A stretch of 64,000 nt of DNA from VRUE01 sp963764365 (GTDB lineage: Bacteria > Actinomycetota > Thermoleophilia > Solirubrobacterales > 70-9): positions 1 through 64,000 of the forward strand of contig CAVXSI010000015.1 in the NCBI GenBank assembly GCA_963764365.1, written 5' to 3'. Shown in pieces: positions 25,852-33,435 of this stretch. Within the stretch, counting starts at the first letter, position 1, and the number at the start of each line of letters is the position of its first letter. The notes beneath the pieces were generated by a model that ran no database searches, was not told the origin of the DNA, and was given only the letters and a program-made list of their open reading frames with translations. The position numbers were made by a program, and so were the translations under genes.

Positions 25852-27167
25852 GGGCCGCCGGAGGATACGGCCGCAGCCGCCCTCGCCAGCGCCGCGGCGG
25901 CGAGCGGAAAGATCAGCGTCATCAGGATCTCGTTGCGCCGCGGCGCCGCCAGGGAGACCGCACCGACCGCGGTGACGAGGGCGATCGGGGTCGCCATCGC
26001 GACCAATGCCCACCAGCGACGGCGCCAGGCGAGGACGCCGAGCCCGGCCACCCCGAGCAGGACCAGCAGCACCTGCACGACCCGGCCGGCGCTCGATTCC
26101 ATCGCTTCGCCGATCCCGGCGCTCCACATGCGCCAGGCCTTGCGCACGGTCATCGCCGCGTAGCCGACCGGGTCTTCGCCGAAGAAGCGGGAGAAGTTCT
26201 GCTTGCCGATCCTGCCCAGCGCCGAGTCGCGCGGCAGGTTGGGATAGCGGCCGGCGACCCGGTTGAACAGCGGCGTCGGGTTGACCCGATCGAGCGCTGC
26301 GGAGTGCGGCGGTAGGTCGACGTGGCGGTAGCGCTCCAGCAGGCGCGCCTTGACCCGGTCGTATTCGCCGTCGGCGGGGAGGAAGGTGCCGACGTAAAGC
26401 GCCTTGCCGCCGCCGGTCGAGATCGGCACCGTGCGGTGCAGGACGACCTGGTTGCGGATCGTCCAGGGAACGATCGGCAGCAGGAGGGCGAGCGCGAACA
26501 GGGCCAGCCCGGCGAGGCTCGCCCGCCAGCCCCGCTCGCGGCCGATTCGCAGCACGGCGAGGAGCGCGAAGGCGGCGCCGACCAGCAGGTACTCGGGGCG
26601 GATCAGGGCGGTGAGGCCGAAGAGGATGCCGGGGACGAGCCAGGCGCGCAGGCGCTCCTGCTCCGCCGCCCAGAGGAAGGCGAGGACGGCCGCGGGCAGG
26701 GTGAAGATCGCCGGCGGCTCGCTGTAGAGGGCGCCGGTCGAATGGATGAAGGGCGGGTAGATCGCGACTCCGAGGGCTGCCAGCAGCCCGGCCGGGGCGC
26801 AGTTGATCCGCCTCCCCAGCAGGAAGACGACGACGATCGCCGCCAGGCCGAGCAGCAGCTCGACGATCCGCGCCGTGCCTTCGCGGGGGCCGCCGGTCGC
26901 GTAGAAGGCGGCCGCGTAGAGCAGCGGCGCCCCCGGCGACCAGTCGCTTGGGTTTTCGAACCGCGGCCCGCCGTAGCTGCCTTCCTCGTAGAGCGACTTC
27001 GAGAGCGCGTAGTAGGCGTGGGCATCGTCGCCGGGCGTGCCGAGCGGCTCGACCACCCGGTAGGCGCGCAGGCCGAAGCCGAGCGCGAGGATCGCCGCCA
27101 GCAGGATCAGGGTCCTGCGCCCGTGCCGCGCCGGCAGACCGCGTATCCAGCTGCTCAGCGCGTCCAT
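25812..27167 (-). CDS. GT39/ArnT-like membrane glycosyltransferase, copy 1
   Basis: A 451-residue polytopic protein of the PMT/ArnT (GT-C) type, which transfers sugars from polyprenyl-phosphate donors on the outer face of the membrane. The first helix (TLILLAAILALGFGLRAYRV) is followed by an acidic loop, GTPGDDAHAYYALSKSLYEEG, in the position of the GT-C catalytic Asp. Multiple Leu/Ala helices then occur. Near the middle is PWTIRNQVVLHRTVPISTGG, shared with the next gene upstream, so the two are paralogues by tandem duplication. It overlaps its upstream neighbour by 13 bp and the DUF2304-GT2 gene by 40 bp. The acceptor (glycolipid, protein or wall polymer) is unknown. Confidence 0.8.
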   Translation of the reverse strand: MDALSSWIRGLPARHGRRTLILLAAILALGFGLRAYRVVEPLGTPGDDAHAYYALSKSLYEEGSYGGPRFENPSDWSPGAPLLYAAAFYATGGPREGTARIVELLLGLAAIVVVFLLGRRINCAPAGLLAALGVAIYPPFIHSTGALYSEPPAIFTLPAAVLAFLWAAEQERLRAWLVPGILFGLTALIRPEYLLVGAAFALLAVLRIGRERGWRASLAGLALFALALLLPIVPWTIRNQVVLHRTVPISTGGGKALYVGTFLPADGEYDRVKARLLERYRHVDLPPHSAALDRVNPTPLFNRVAGRYPNLPRDSALGRIGKQNFSRFFGEDPVGYAAMTVRKAWRMWSAGIGEAMESSAGRVVQVLLVLLGVAGLGVLAWRRRWWALVAMATPIALVTAVGAVSLAAPRRNEILMTLIFPLAAAALARAAAAVSSGGPWQSPRQASSPPS

Positions 27168-28417
27168 CGTCGCGCCAGGCTATCCCCGCAGGCAGTCGCG
27201 CCCACCCCGGCGAGGGCGGCCAGCAGCGGGATCGTCACCAGCGCCCGGCGCGGCGAGGCGACCAGGAGGAGGCCGATCGCCGTCGCCGAGAGCAGCACGG
27301 TCGCCAGCAGCAGCGCCTCCCAGCGACGATCCCGGGCAAGGAATCCGAAGCCGAGCAATCCGAACGCGAGCAGCGCCCAGTGCAGGGCCTCCCAGACGGG
27401 CTCCCGCATCACCTCGCGAGGGCCGTGCCACCAGACGTTCGCCAGCTTCGCTCCGAGGAAGCCGAGGTATTCGAGCGGCTCTTCGCTGACGTCGGACCAG
27501 AGCCGTTCGCGCCCCATGCGGGCGAGCGCGGCGTCCGTTTCCATCCGTGGGTAGCGCTGCGCGGCGAGCGCGGCGAGGATCTGCTCGAGGCGGGGTTCCG
27601 CCGGCAGCTTGGCGCGCAGCCCGGGATCTCGGGCCAGCACCTCTTCGCCGACCTTTTCGGGATCCCCGCCCGAGGGCATGTAGGAGCCGGAGAACAGCAC
27701 CTGCCCGCCCCCCGTGGAGATCGGCACGAACCGCCCGAAGACGATCTCGTTGCGCACGGTCCACGGCGCGATGACCACCACCAACCCAACGAGCATGATC
27801 GCCGCCTGCTCCAAACCCGGCCTCCAGCTTTGGCGCCCCCGGCGAGCGAAGACCACCACGGCTATCGGCAGCGAAACAGCCAGGTACTCCGGTCGGGTGA
27901 GCGCCAACGCTCCGAGCAGCAGGCCTGGAGCCAGCCATCTCTTGCGCGCCGTGCTGTCGTCCGCCCAGAGCATCGCCAGAACCGCCGCCGACAGGAGGGC
28001 CGCCGCCAGCGGCTCGGACATCAGCATGCCCTGGTACTCGAGCAGCGCCGGGTAGATCGCGACCGCCGCCGCTCCGATCAGTCCCGCCCAGAACCCCGCC
28101 AGGCGCCGCCCGATCAGGAAGCAGAAGAGGACGGAGAGGCTGCCGACCAGCGCGAGGACCACCCGGGCGAGGCGTTCGTGGACGCCGCCGCTGAGCTCGT
28201 AGATGCCGGCCGCCAGCAGCGGCAGGCCGGGCGAGTAGTCGCTTGCCGGCTGTGTCGCGGCGGGGCCGAGCGTGAAGCCCTCGCCGCGGTCCAGGTTGGC
28301 GCCGATAGTGGCGTAGGCCGCCGCGTCGTAGACCGGGGCGCGACCCTCCCAGGCGCTGTCGACGCGAAGGCCGACGCCGAGCAGTAGCACGGCGACCAGG
28401 GCGATCGTTCGCTTCAC
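27155..28417 (-). CDS. GT39/ArnT-like membrane glycosyltransferase, copy 2
   Basis: A 420-residue GT-C enzyme starting at GTG 28417 (VKRTIALVAVLLLGVGLRVD). The frame extends upstream, but that part overlaps the divergent gene and lacks family features. The acidic first loop reads PVYDAAAYATIGANLDRGEG, and several hydrophobic helices follow. The central motif APWTVRNEIVFGRFVPISTG matches copy 1. It leads the three-gene operon and is divergent from the UDP-sulfoquinovose synthase with about 45 bp between starts, so the operon and that gene may be co-regulated. By context it may transfer a sugar supplied by the downstream GT2 protein. Confidence 0.8.
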   Translation of the reverse strand: MKRTIALVAVLLLGVGLRVDSAWEGRAPVYDAAAYATIGANLDRGEGFTLGPAATQPASDYSPGLPLLAAGIYELSGGVHERLARVVLALVGSLSVLFCFLIGRRLAGFWAGLIGAAAVAIYPALLEYQGMLMSEPLAAALLSAAVLAMLWADDSTARKRWLAPGLLLGALALTRPEYLAVSLPIAVVVFARRGRQSWRPGLEQAAIMLVGLVVVIAPWTVRNEIVFGRFVPISTGGGQVLFSGSYMPSGGDPEKVGEEVLARDPGLRAKLPAEPRLEQILAALAAQRYPRMETDAALARMGRERLWSDVSEEPLEYLGFLGAKLANVWWHGPREVMREPVWEALHWALLAFGLLGFGFLARDRRWEALLLATVLLSATAIGLLLVASPRRALVTIPLLAALAGVGATACGDSLARRWTR

Positions 28418-28462
28418 CGGGCTGATGCTATGTCGCCTCAGTCCGTTACCCTGCCGCGACCT

Positions 28463-29638
28463 ATGCGCGTTCTCATTCTCGGGGGCGACGGCTACCTGGG
28501 CTGGCCGACCGCACTGCGCTTCTCGGCCCGCGGGCACGAGGTGGCGGTCGTCGACAACTTCTCACGCCGCCGCTGGCACGACGAGCACGGCTCCGGGTCG
28601 CTGACCCCGATCCTGCCGCTGGACGGGCGGATCGCCGCCTGGCGCGAGGTCTCGGGGTCGGAGATCCGCAGCTACGTCGGCGCGGTCGAGGACGGCGACT
28701 TCCTCGAAGAGGTCGTCGCCGAGACCCGCCCCGAGGCGGTCGTCCACTACGGCCAGCAGCCCTCGGCGCCCTACTCGATGCTCTCGCGCGAGCGCGCGGT
28801 CGAGACCCAGCACACCAACGTGATCGGCAACCTCAACCTGCTGTTCGCGATCCGCGACCACGTCCCTGACTGCCACCTCGTCAAGCTCGGGACGATGGGC
28901 GAGTACGGCCAGCCCGAGATCGACATCGAGGAGGGCTACATCGAGATCTCCCACAAGGGCAGGACCGACACCCTGCCTTTCCCGAAGCTGCCGGGCTCGC
29001 TGTATCACTGCTCGAAGGTCCACAACTCGACCAACATCCACTTCGCCTGCCGCACCTGGGGTCTGCGCGCGACCGACCTCAACCAGGGGGTGGTCTACGG
29101 AGTCGAGACCGAAGAGACCGCCCGCGACGAGCGCCTGATCACCCGCTTCGACTACGACGAGCTGTTCGGCACCGTGCTCAACCGCTTCTGCGTGCAGGCG
29201 GTGATCGGCCACCCGCTGACCGTCTACGGCTCCGGCCACCAGACCCGCGGCTTCCTCAACATCCGCGACACCCTGGCGTGCGTCGAGCTGGCGGTCCGCA
29301 ACCCCGCCGAGCGGGGCGACTTCCGCGTCTTCAACCAGTTCACCGAGCAGTTCTCGGTGCTCGAGCTGGCCCGGCTCGTCAAGCACGCCGCCGAGCACCT
29401 CGGCTACGGCGTCGAGGTCGACCACGTCGACAACCCCCGCGTGGAGAAGGAAGAGCACTACTACAACGCCGTGCACACCAAGCTGCTCGACCTCGGCCTC
29501 GAGCCGACCTTGCTGAAAGAGGAGCTGCTGGAGTCGATCGTGCACGCGATCGAGCGCTACAAGGGCAACGTGATCGAGGGCTCGATCGACCCGCGGACGC
29601 GCTGGGACCCGGCGAAATCCCCTGCTGGCCAGGCGTAG
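28463..29638 (+). CDS. sqdB: UDP-sulfoquinovose synthase (SqdB/SQD1 type)
   Basis: A 391-residue extended SDR enzyme that converts UDP-glucose and sulfite to UDP-sulfoquinovose. The match to plant SQD1 is strong along its length: GGDGYLGWPTALRFS at the NAD site, QQPSAPYSMLSRERAVETQH, VKLGTMGEYGQPEIDIEEGY, YHCSKVHNSTNIHFACRTWG (catalytic Tyr/Lys), TDLNQGVVYGVETEET, TVYGSGHQTRGFLNIRD and FNQFTEQFSVLELARLV. ATG 28463 is preferred; an upstream start at 28430 would add 11 residues. No sqdX lies here. The divergent polyprenol-type glycosyltransferases suggest that sulfoquinovose may go to a glycan or glycoprotein, as with archaeal Agl3, rather than only to lipid. Confidence 0.85.
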   Translation: MRVLILGGDGYLGWPTALRFSARGHEVAVVDNFSRRRWHDEHGSGSLTPILPLDGRIAAWREVSGSEIRSYVGAVEDGDFLEEVVAETRPEAVVHYGQQPSAPYSMLSRERAVETQHTNVIGNLNLLFAIRDHVPDCHLVKLGTMGEYGQPEIDIEEGYIEISHKGRTDTLPFPKLPGSLYHCSKVHNSTNIHFACRTWGLRATDLNQGVVYGVETEETARDERLITRFDYDELFGTVLNRFCVQAVIGHPLTVYGSGHQTRGFLNIRDTLACVELAVRNPAERGDFRVFNQFTEQFSVLELARLVKHAAEHLGYGVEVDHVDNPRVEKEEHYYNAVHTKLLDLGLEPTLLKEELLESIVHAIERYKGNVIEGSIDPRTRWDPAKSPAGQA

Positions 29639-29663
29639 CCCCGCTGGTAGGATCGCGGGTCCG

Positions 29664-31361
29664 ATGAGAGCCGCCGACGCATTGATGCAGAGCCTCGCGG
29701 CCGAGGGTGTCGAGAACATCTTCGGCATCCCCGGCGGGGCCAACCTGCCGACCTACGACGCGCTGGTCGACGCCGGCTTCCGCCATATCCAGGTTCGCCA
29801 CGAGCAGGGCGGCGGCCACGCCGCCGAGGGCTACGCCCGCGCCTCTGGCCGGGTCGGCGTTGCCTTCGCCACCTCGGGCCCCGGCGCCACCAACCTCGTC
29901 ACCGCGATCGCCGACGCGATGCTCGACTCGACCCCGACCGTGTTCGTCACCGGACAGGTGCGAACCGAGCTGATCGGCACCGACGGCTTCCAGGAGGCCG
30001 ACATCCTCGGCGCGACCCTGCCGTTCGTCAAGCACTCCTTCCAGGTCACCGACCCGCGCCAGATCCCGGAGTACGTCCACGAGGCCTTCCACGTCGCCTC
30101 GACCGGGCGGCCGGGGCCGGTCCTGCTCGACATTCCGCAGGATCTCTCGCGGGCCGAGATCGACTACTCGCCGCGGACCGAGCCGGTCGAGCTGCCCGGC
30201 TACAAGCCGATCGGCAAGGGCAACATCAAGCAGGTGCGGATCGCCGCCAAAGCGCTCGCCGGCGCCCGCCGGCCGATCCTCTACACGGGCGGCGGCGTGA
30301 TCAACGCCGACGCCTCCGAGGAGCTGCGCGAGTTGGCCGCCGCCGACCGCTTCCCGATCACCTCGACCCTGATGGGCCTCGGCGCCTACCCGGCCTCCGG
30401 TGAGCACTGGCTGGGGATGCTCGGCATGCATGGCACCGTCACCGCCAACTGGGCGATGGACAACGCCGACCTGATCGTCGCGATCGGCGCCCGCTTCGAC
30501 GACCGGATCACCGGCAAGCTGTCCGAGTTCGCGCCACAGGCGAAGGTGATCCACATCGACATCGACCCGGCGGAGATCTCGAAGAACGTCGGCGCCCACA
30601 TCCCGATCGTCGGCGACGCGAAGCTGGTGCTGCCGGAGCTGACCCGCGAGTACCGGGCGTTGCAGACCGACGGCTCGCGGCTCGACGCCTGGTGGAAGCA
30701 GCTGCGGGAGTGGCAGCAGCAGCACCCGCTGCGCTACGAGCCGGGGAGCGACGGTGAGATCAAGCCGCAGTTCATGATCGAGGCGATGTACCGGGCGACC
30801 GGGGGGAAGGCGATCGTCACCTCCGACGTCGGCCAGCACCAGATGTGGGCGGCCCAGTACTACGGCTTCGAGGAACCGCGCCAGTGGATCAACTCCGGCG
30901 GGCTGGGGACGATGGGCTTCGGCCTGCCGGCGGCGGTCGGCGCCAAGGTCGCCCGCCCCGACCGCGACGTCGTCTGCCTGGCCGGCGACGGCAGCCTGAT
31001 CATGAACTGCCAGGAGCTGGCGACCTGTGTCACCGAGCAGATCCCGGTCAAGGTCTTCCTCATGAACAACGGCTACATGGGCATGGTCCGCCAGTGGCAG
31101 GAGCTGTTCTGGGATCGCCGCTACAGCTCGGTGCAGATGGGCGCCAGCCCCGACTGGGTGAAGCTGGCCGAGGCCTTCGGCGCGACCGGGATGCGCTGCG
31201 AGGACGCCGGCGAGCTCGAGGGCACGATGGCGAAGGCGCTCGAGGCCGACGGCCCGGTGCTGCTCGACGTGCGGGTCGCCGAGGAGGAGAACTGCTACCC
31301 GATGATCCCGCCGGGCGCTGCGGCCAGGGACATGGTCGAGGCGCCCGAGGCGGTGCGCTGA
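29664..31361 (+). CDS. ilvB: Acetolactate synthase large subunit
   Basis: A 565-residue ThDP enzyme catalysing the first common step of valine, leucine and isoleucine synthesis. The N-terminal ThDP-pyrimidine domain has NIFGIPGGANLPTYDAL and RHEQGGGHAAEGYARASGRV. The central FAD-type domain holds TGGGVINADAS and IGARFDDRITGKL. The C-terminal ThDP-Mg motif is LAGDGSLIMNCQELATC, ending in NNGYMGMVRQWQELF. The start is ATG 29664. Its stop overlaps the ilvN start in TGATG, so the subunits are translationally coupled. No leader peptide is seen in the 25-bp gap after sqdB. Confidence 0.93.
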   Translation: MRAADALMQSLAAEGVENIFGIPGGANLPTYDALVDAGFRHIQVRHEQGGGHAAEGYARASGRVGVAFATSGPGATNLVTAIADAMLDSTPTVFVTGQVRTELIGTDGFQEADILGATLPFVKHSFQVTDPRQIPEYVHEAFHVASTGRPGPVLLDIPQDLSRAEIDYSPRTEPVELPGYKPIGKGNIKQVRIAAKALAGARRPILYTGGGVINADASEELRELAAADRFPITSTLMGLGAYPASGEHWLGMLGMHGTVTANWAMDNADLIVAIGARFDDRITGKLSEFAPQAKVIHIDIDPAEISKNVGAHIPIVGDAKLVLPELTREYRALQTDGSRLDAWWKQLREWQQQHPLRYEPGSDGEIKPQFMIEAMYRATGGKAIVTSDVGQHQMWAAQYYGFEEPRQWINSGGLGTMGFGLPAAVGAKVARPDRDVVCLAGDGSLIMNCQELATCVTEQIPVKVFLMNNGYMGMVRQWQELFWDRRYSSVQMGASPDWVKLAEAFGATGMRCEDAGELEGTMAKALEADGPVLLDVRVAEEENCYPMIPPGAAARDMVEAPEAVR

Positions 31362-31906
31362 TGGAGGCGGGAACCCCTCAGACCGTGAGGCTCGAGGACC
31401 TGCACGTCCCCGGCCAGCTGAGCGGGCGCAAGCACATCCTCTCGATCCTGGTCGAGAACAAGCCCGGCGTGCTGGCGCGGATCGCCGGCCTCTTCTCGCG
31501 CCGCGGCTTCAACATCGACACGCTCGCCGTCGGCCCGACCGACGACCCGAGCGTCTCCCGCATCACTCTGACTCTCGACGGCGCCGTCCACCCGATCGAC
31601 CAGGTGACCAAGCAGCTGCACAAGCTGGTCAACGTGCTGAAGATCCGCGACATGGAGCCGGAGGAGACCGTCGCCCGCGAGATGGCGATGTTCAAGGTCT
31701 CCGCCGCGGTCGAGAACCGCTCCGAGATCATCCAGTTCGCGGAGATCTTCCGGGCGCAGATCATCGACGTGGCGCGGCGTACGGTGACGATCGAGGTGAC
31801 CGGCTCGGCCGAGAAGATCGAGGCCTTCGAGCGGATGATCCGCCCGCACGGGCTGATCGAAATGGTCCGGACGGGTGAGATCGCGATCGCTCGGGGCTCA
31901 GACTGA
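31361..31906 (+). CDS. ilvN: Acetolactate synthase small (regulatory) subunit
   Basis: A 181-residue subunit conferring valine feedback control on IlvB. The N-terminal ACT domain is HILSILVENKPGVLARIAGL, then FSRRGFNIDTLAVGPTDDPS. The C-terminal domain carries MAMFKVSAAVENRSEIIQFA and ends PHGLIEMVRTGEIAIARGSD. The last 12 or so codons and the stop form the 5' arm of a roughly 180-bp imperfect palindrome that spans the gap to menF. Confidence 0.93.
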   Translation: MEAGTPQTVRLEDLHVPGQLSGRKHILSILVENKPGVLARIAGLFSRRGFNIDTLAVGPTDDPSVSRITLTLDGAVHPIDQVTKQLHKLVNVLKIRDMEPEETVAREMAMFKVSAAVENRSEIIQFAEIFRAQIIDVARRTVTIEVTGSAEKIEAFERMIRPHGLIEMVRTGEIAIARGSD

Positions 31907-32051
31907 AAATGACGGCCCCAGACGCCGGCAGGCGGTGTCCTCAGTCGCCCGAATAGCGATGCTATTCGGGCTCCCTGCGTCCTTGCCTGCCGACCTCTGG
32001 AACTCGTCATTTTCTAGCCTGAGGCCCGCGATCGAACGCGCTCTCACCCGT
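31871..32051 (+). repeat. Foldback element, family 2, copy 2 (ilvN 3' end to menF)
   Basis: The 44 nt at 31871-31914, which encode the end of ilvN including TGA, pair imperfectly with 32005-32051. Matching blocks are ACGGGTGAGA/TCTCACCCGT at the outside and GAAAATGACG/CGTCATTTTC further in. Pairing continues through CGGCAGGC/GCCTGCCG to a perfect inner hairpin CCCGAATAG/CTATTCGGG. The core GTCCTCAGTCGC...CTCCCTGCGTCCTTG is shared with the element after dnaE, but the inner stem sequence differs and remains paired. It could end ilvBN transcription or control menF. Confidence 0.75.
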
Positions 32052-32090
32052 GGAGAAAAAACTCTCATAAGCATTACCAAACGGGTTGAG

Positions 32091-33386
32091 GTGATTGATC
32101 CCTCCGCTGTAGTTTTCGCCTCCCGCCTCGCGTCCGACCGTTGGTTCTGCTGGGAGCAGCCGGATCGCGGATTTGCGCTGGCTGCGCTGGGGGTCGCCCA
32201 CGAGGCGCGCTCGCGTGGGGGCGAGCGGTTCGAGGATGTGGCTCGGGAGTGCCTGCGCCTGAACGAGGGAGCCGAGCTGGAGGAGCCCGCCGGCCTTCCG
32301 GCCGGCGCCGGGCCGGTGTGGGTGGGTGGATTCGCCTTCGACCCCGCCGGCGCCTCGTCCGCGCCGTGGTCCTCATTTCAGCCGGCGTCGATGGTCCTGC
32401 CCGAGCTGTCGCTATGCCGTCAGGGCTACAGGGCCTTCCTGACCATGAACGTGATCGTCTCGCCCGATGACGATGTCGACGTCGTCACGTCAAGGGTCGA
32501 GGGGCGGATCGCCGGCCTGCGCGCCGGCCCCCTGCCGCTGCTGGACCCGCACCTGACCGGCGAGCGGCCGCGAATTCGCAGCGTGCTGCCGCCGAGCGAT
32601 TTCGAGCGCGCGGTCGAGGCCGCCACAGAGCGGATCGGGGCGAGCGAGACGAGCAAGGTCGTTCTCGCCCGCGAGGTCGTCGTCGAGGCCGCCTCGGCCC
32701 ACGACCCCGCCGCCGTCTTCGGTGCCCTGCGCGAGCAGTTCCCGTCCTGCTTCTGCTTCTGCGCCGGCACGCCCGAGGCGGCCTTCCTCGGCGCCAGCCC
32801 GGAGCTGCTGGTGCGCCGTACCGGGGCGAGCGCGCAGACGGTCGCCCTGGCCGGCTCGACGCGCCGCAGCTCCGACCCGGCGGTCGACGACCACCTCGGC
32901 GAGCAGCTGTTGCGCAGCGACAAGGACCGCCGCGAGCAGCGAATTGTCGCCGAGAGGATCGTTCGCACGCTGCGCCCGCACTCGGTTTGGGTCGAGGCAG
33001 CGCCCGAGCCGGAGCTGATCAGGGTCGCCAACATCCAGCATCTGGCGACGCCGGTGATCGCCCAGCTGGCCGAACCGCGCTCGGCGATCGCCCTGGCGGG
33101 CCTGCTGCACCCGACCCCCGCGGTCGGCGGCGAGCCCTGGCCGGTCGCCGCCGCTGCGATCGCCGAGCTCGAGCGGATGGACCGCGGCTGGTATGCCGGC
33201 CCGGTCGGCTGGATGGACGCGACCGAGGACGGCGAGTTCTGCGTCGCCCTGCGCAGCGCCCTACTGCGCGACCGCGAAGCCCGCCTCTACGCCGGCGTCG
33301 GCGTCGTCGCCGGCTCCGGCCCGGCGGCCGAGCTGGCCGAGACCGAGGTCAAGCTGCAGGCACTGCTGCCGCTGCTGGCCGAGTAA
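32091..33386 (+). CDS. menF: Isochorismate synthase
   Basis: A chorismate-binding enzyme that starts the menaquinone branch by making isochorismate. The C-terminal catalytic block shows RASETSK-like KVVLAREVVV, FLGASPELLVRR, ALAGSTRRSSDP, LHPTPAVGGEPW and DRGWYAGPVGWMDATEDGEF. The N-terminal part is less conserved. The open frame runs back into the ilvN foldback without an ATG; GTG 32091 gives 431 residues, a normal length, but the start is uncertain. It converges on menD. EntC-type siderophore synthesis is unlikely, since menD, menC, menA, menB and menE all follow. Confidence 0.88.
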   Translation: MIDPSAVVFASRLASDRWFCWEQPDRGFALAALGVAHEARSRGGERFEDVARECLRLNEGAELEEPAGLPAGAGPVWVGGFAFDPAGASSAPWSSFQPASMVLPELSLCRQGYRAFLTMNVIVSPDDDVDVVTSRVEGRIAGLRAGPLPLLDPHLTGERPRIRSVLPPSDFERAVEAATERIGASETSKVVLAREVVVEAASAHDPAAVFGALREQFPSCFCFCAGTPEAAFLGASPELLVRRTGASAQTVALAGSTRRSSDPAVDDHLGEQLLRSDKDRREQRIVAERIVRTLRPHSVWVEAAPEPELIRVANIQHLATPVIAQLAEPRSAIALAGLLHPTPAVGGEPWPVAAAAIAELERMDRGWYAGPVGWMDATEDGEFCVALRSALLRDREARLYAGVGVVAGSGPAAELAETEVKLQALLPLLAE

Positions 33387-33392
33387 CGCCGC

Positions 33393-33435
33393 GCGGTAGA
33401 CATTTGGTTCGCACAGCGGCTCAAATGTCTACCGC
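33393..33435. terminator. Hairpin at the convergent menF/menD ends
   Basis: Perfect 13-bp arms GCGGTAGACATTT (33393-33405) and AAATGTCTACCGC (33423-33435) with a 17-nt loop. The right arm contains the last codons and part of the stop of menD; the left arm lies after the menF stop. It could serve both genes as a bidirectional terminator, though with only a short T-run. Confidence 0.6.

Noticed and set aside
28418..28537. N-terminal extension of the second GT-C glycosyltransferase
   Set aside because: The extension overlaps the start of the divergent sqdB and lacks membrane or family features; GTG 28417 directly precedes the first helix.
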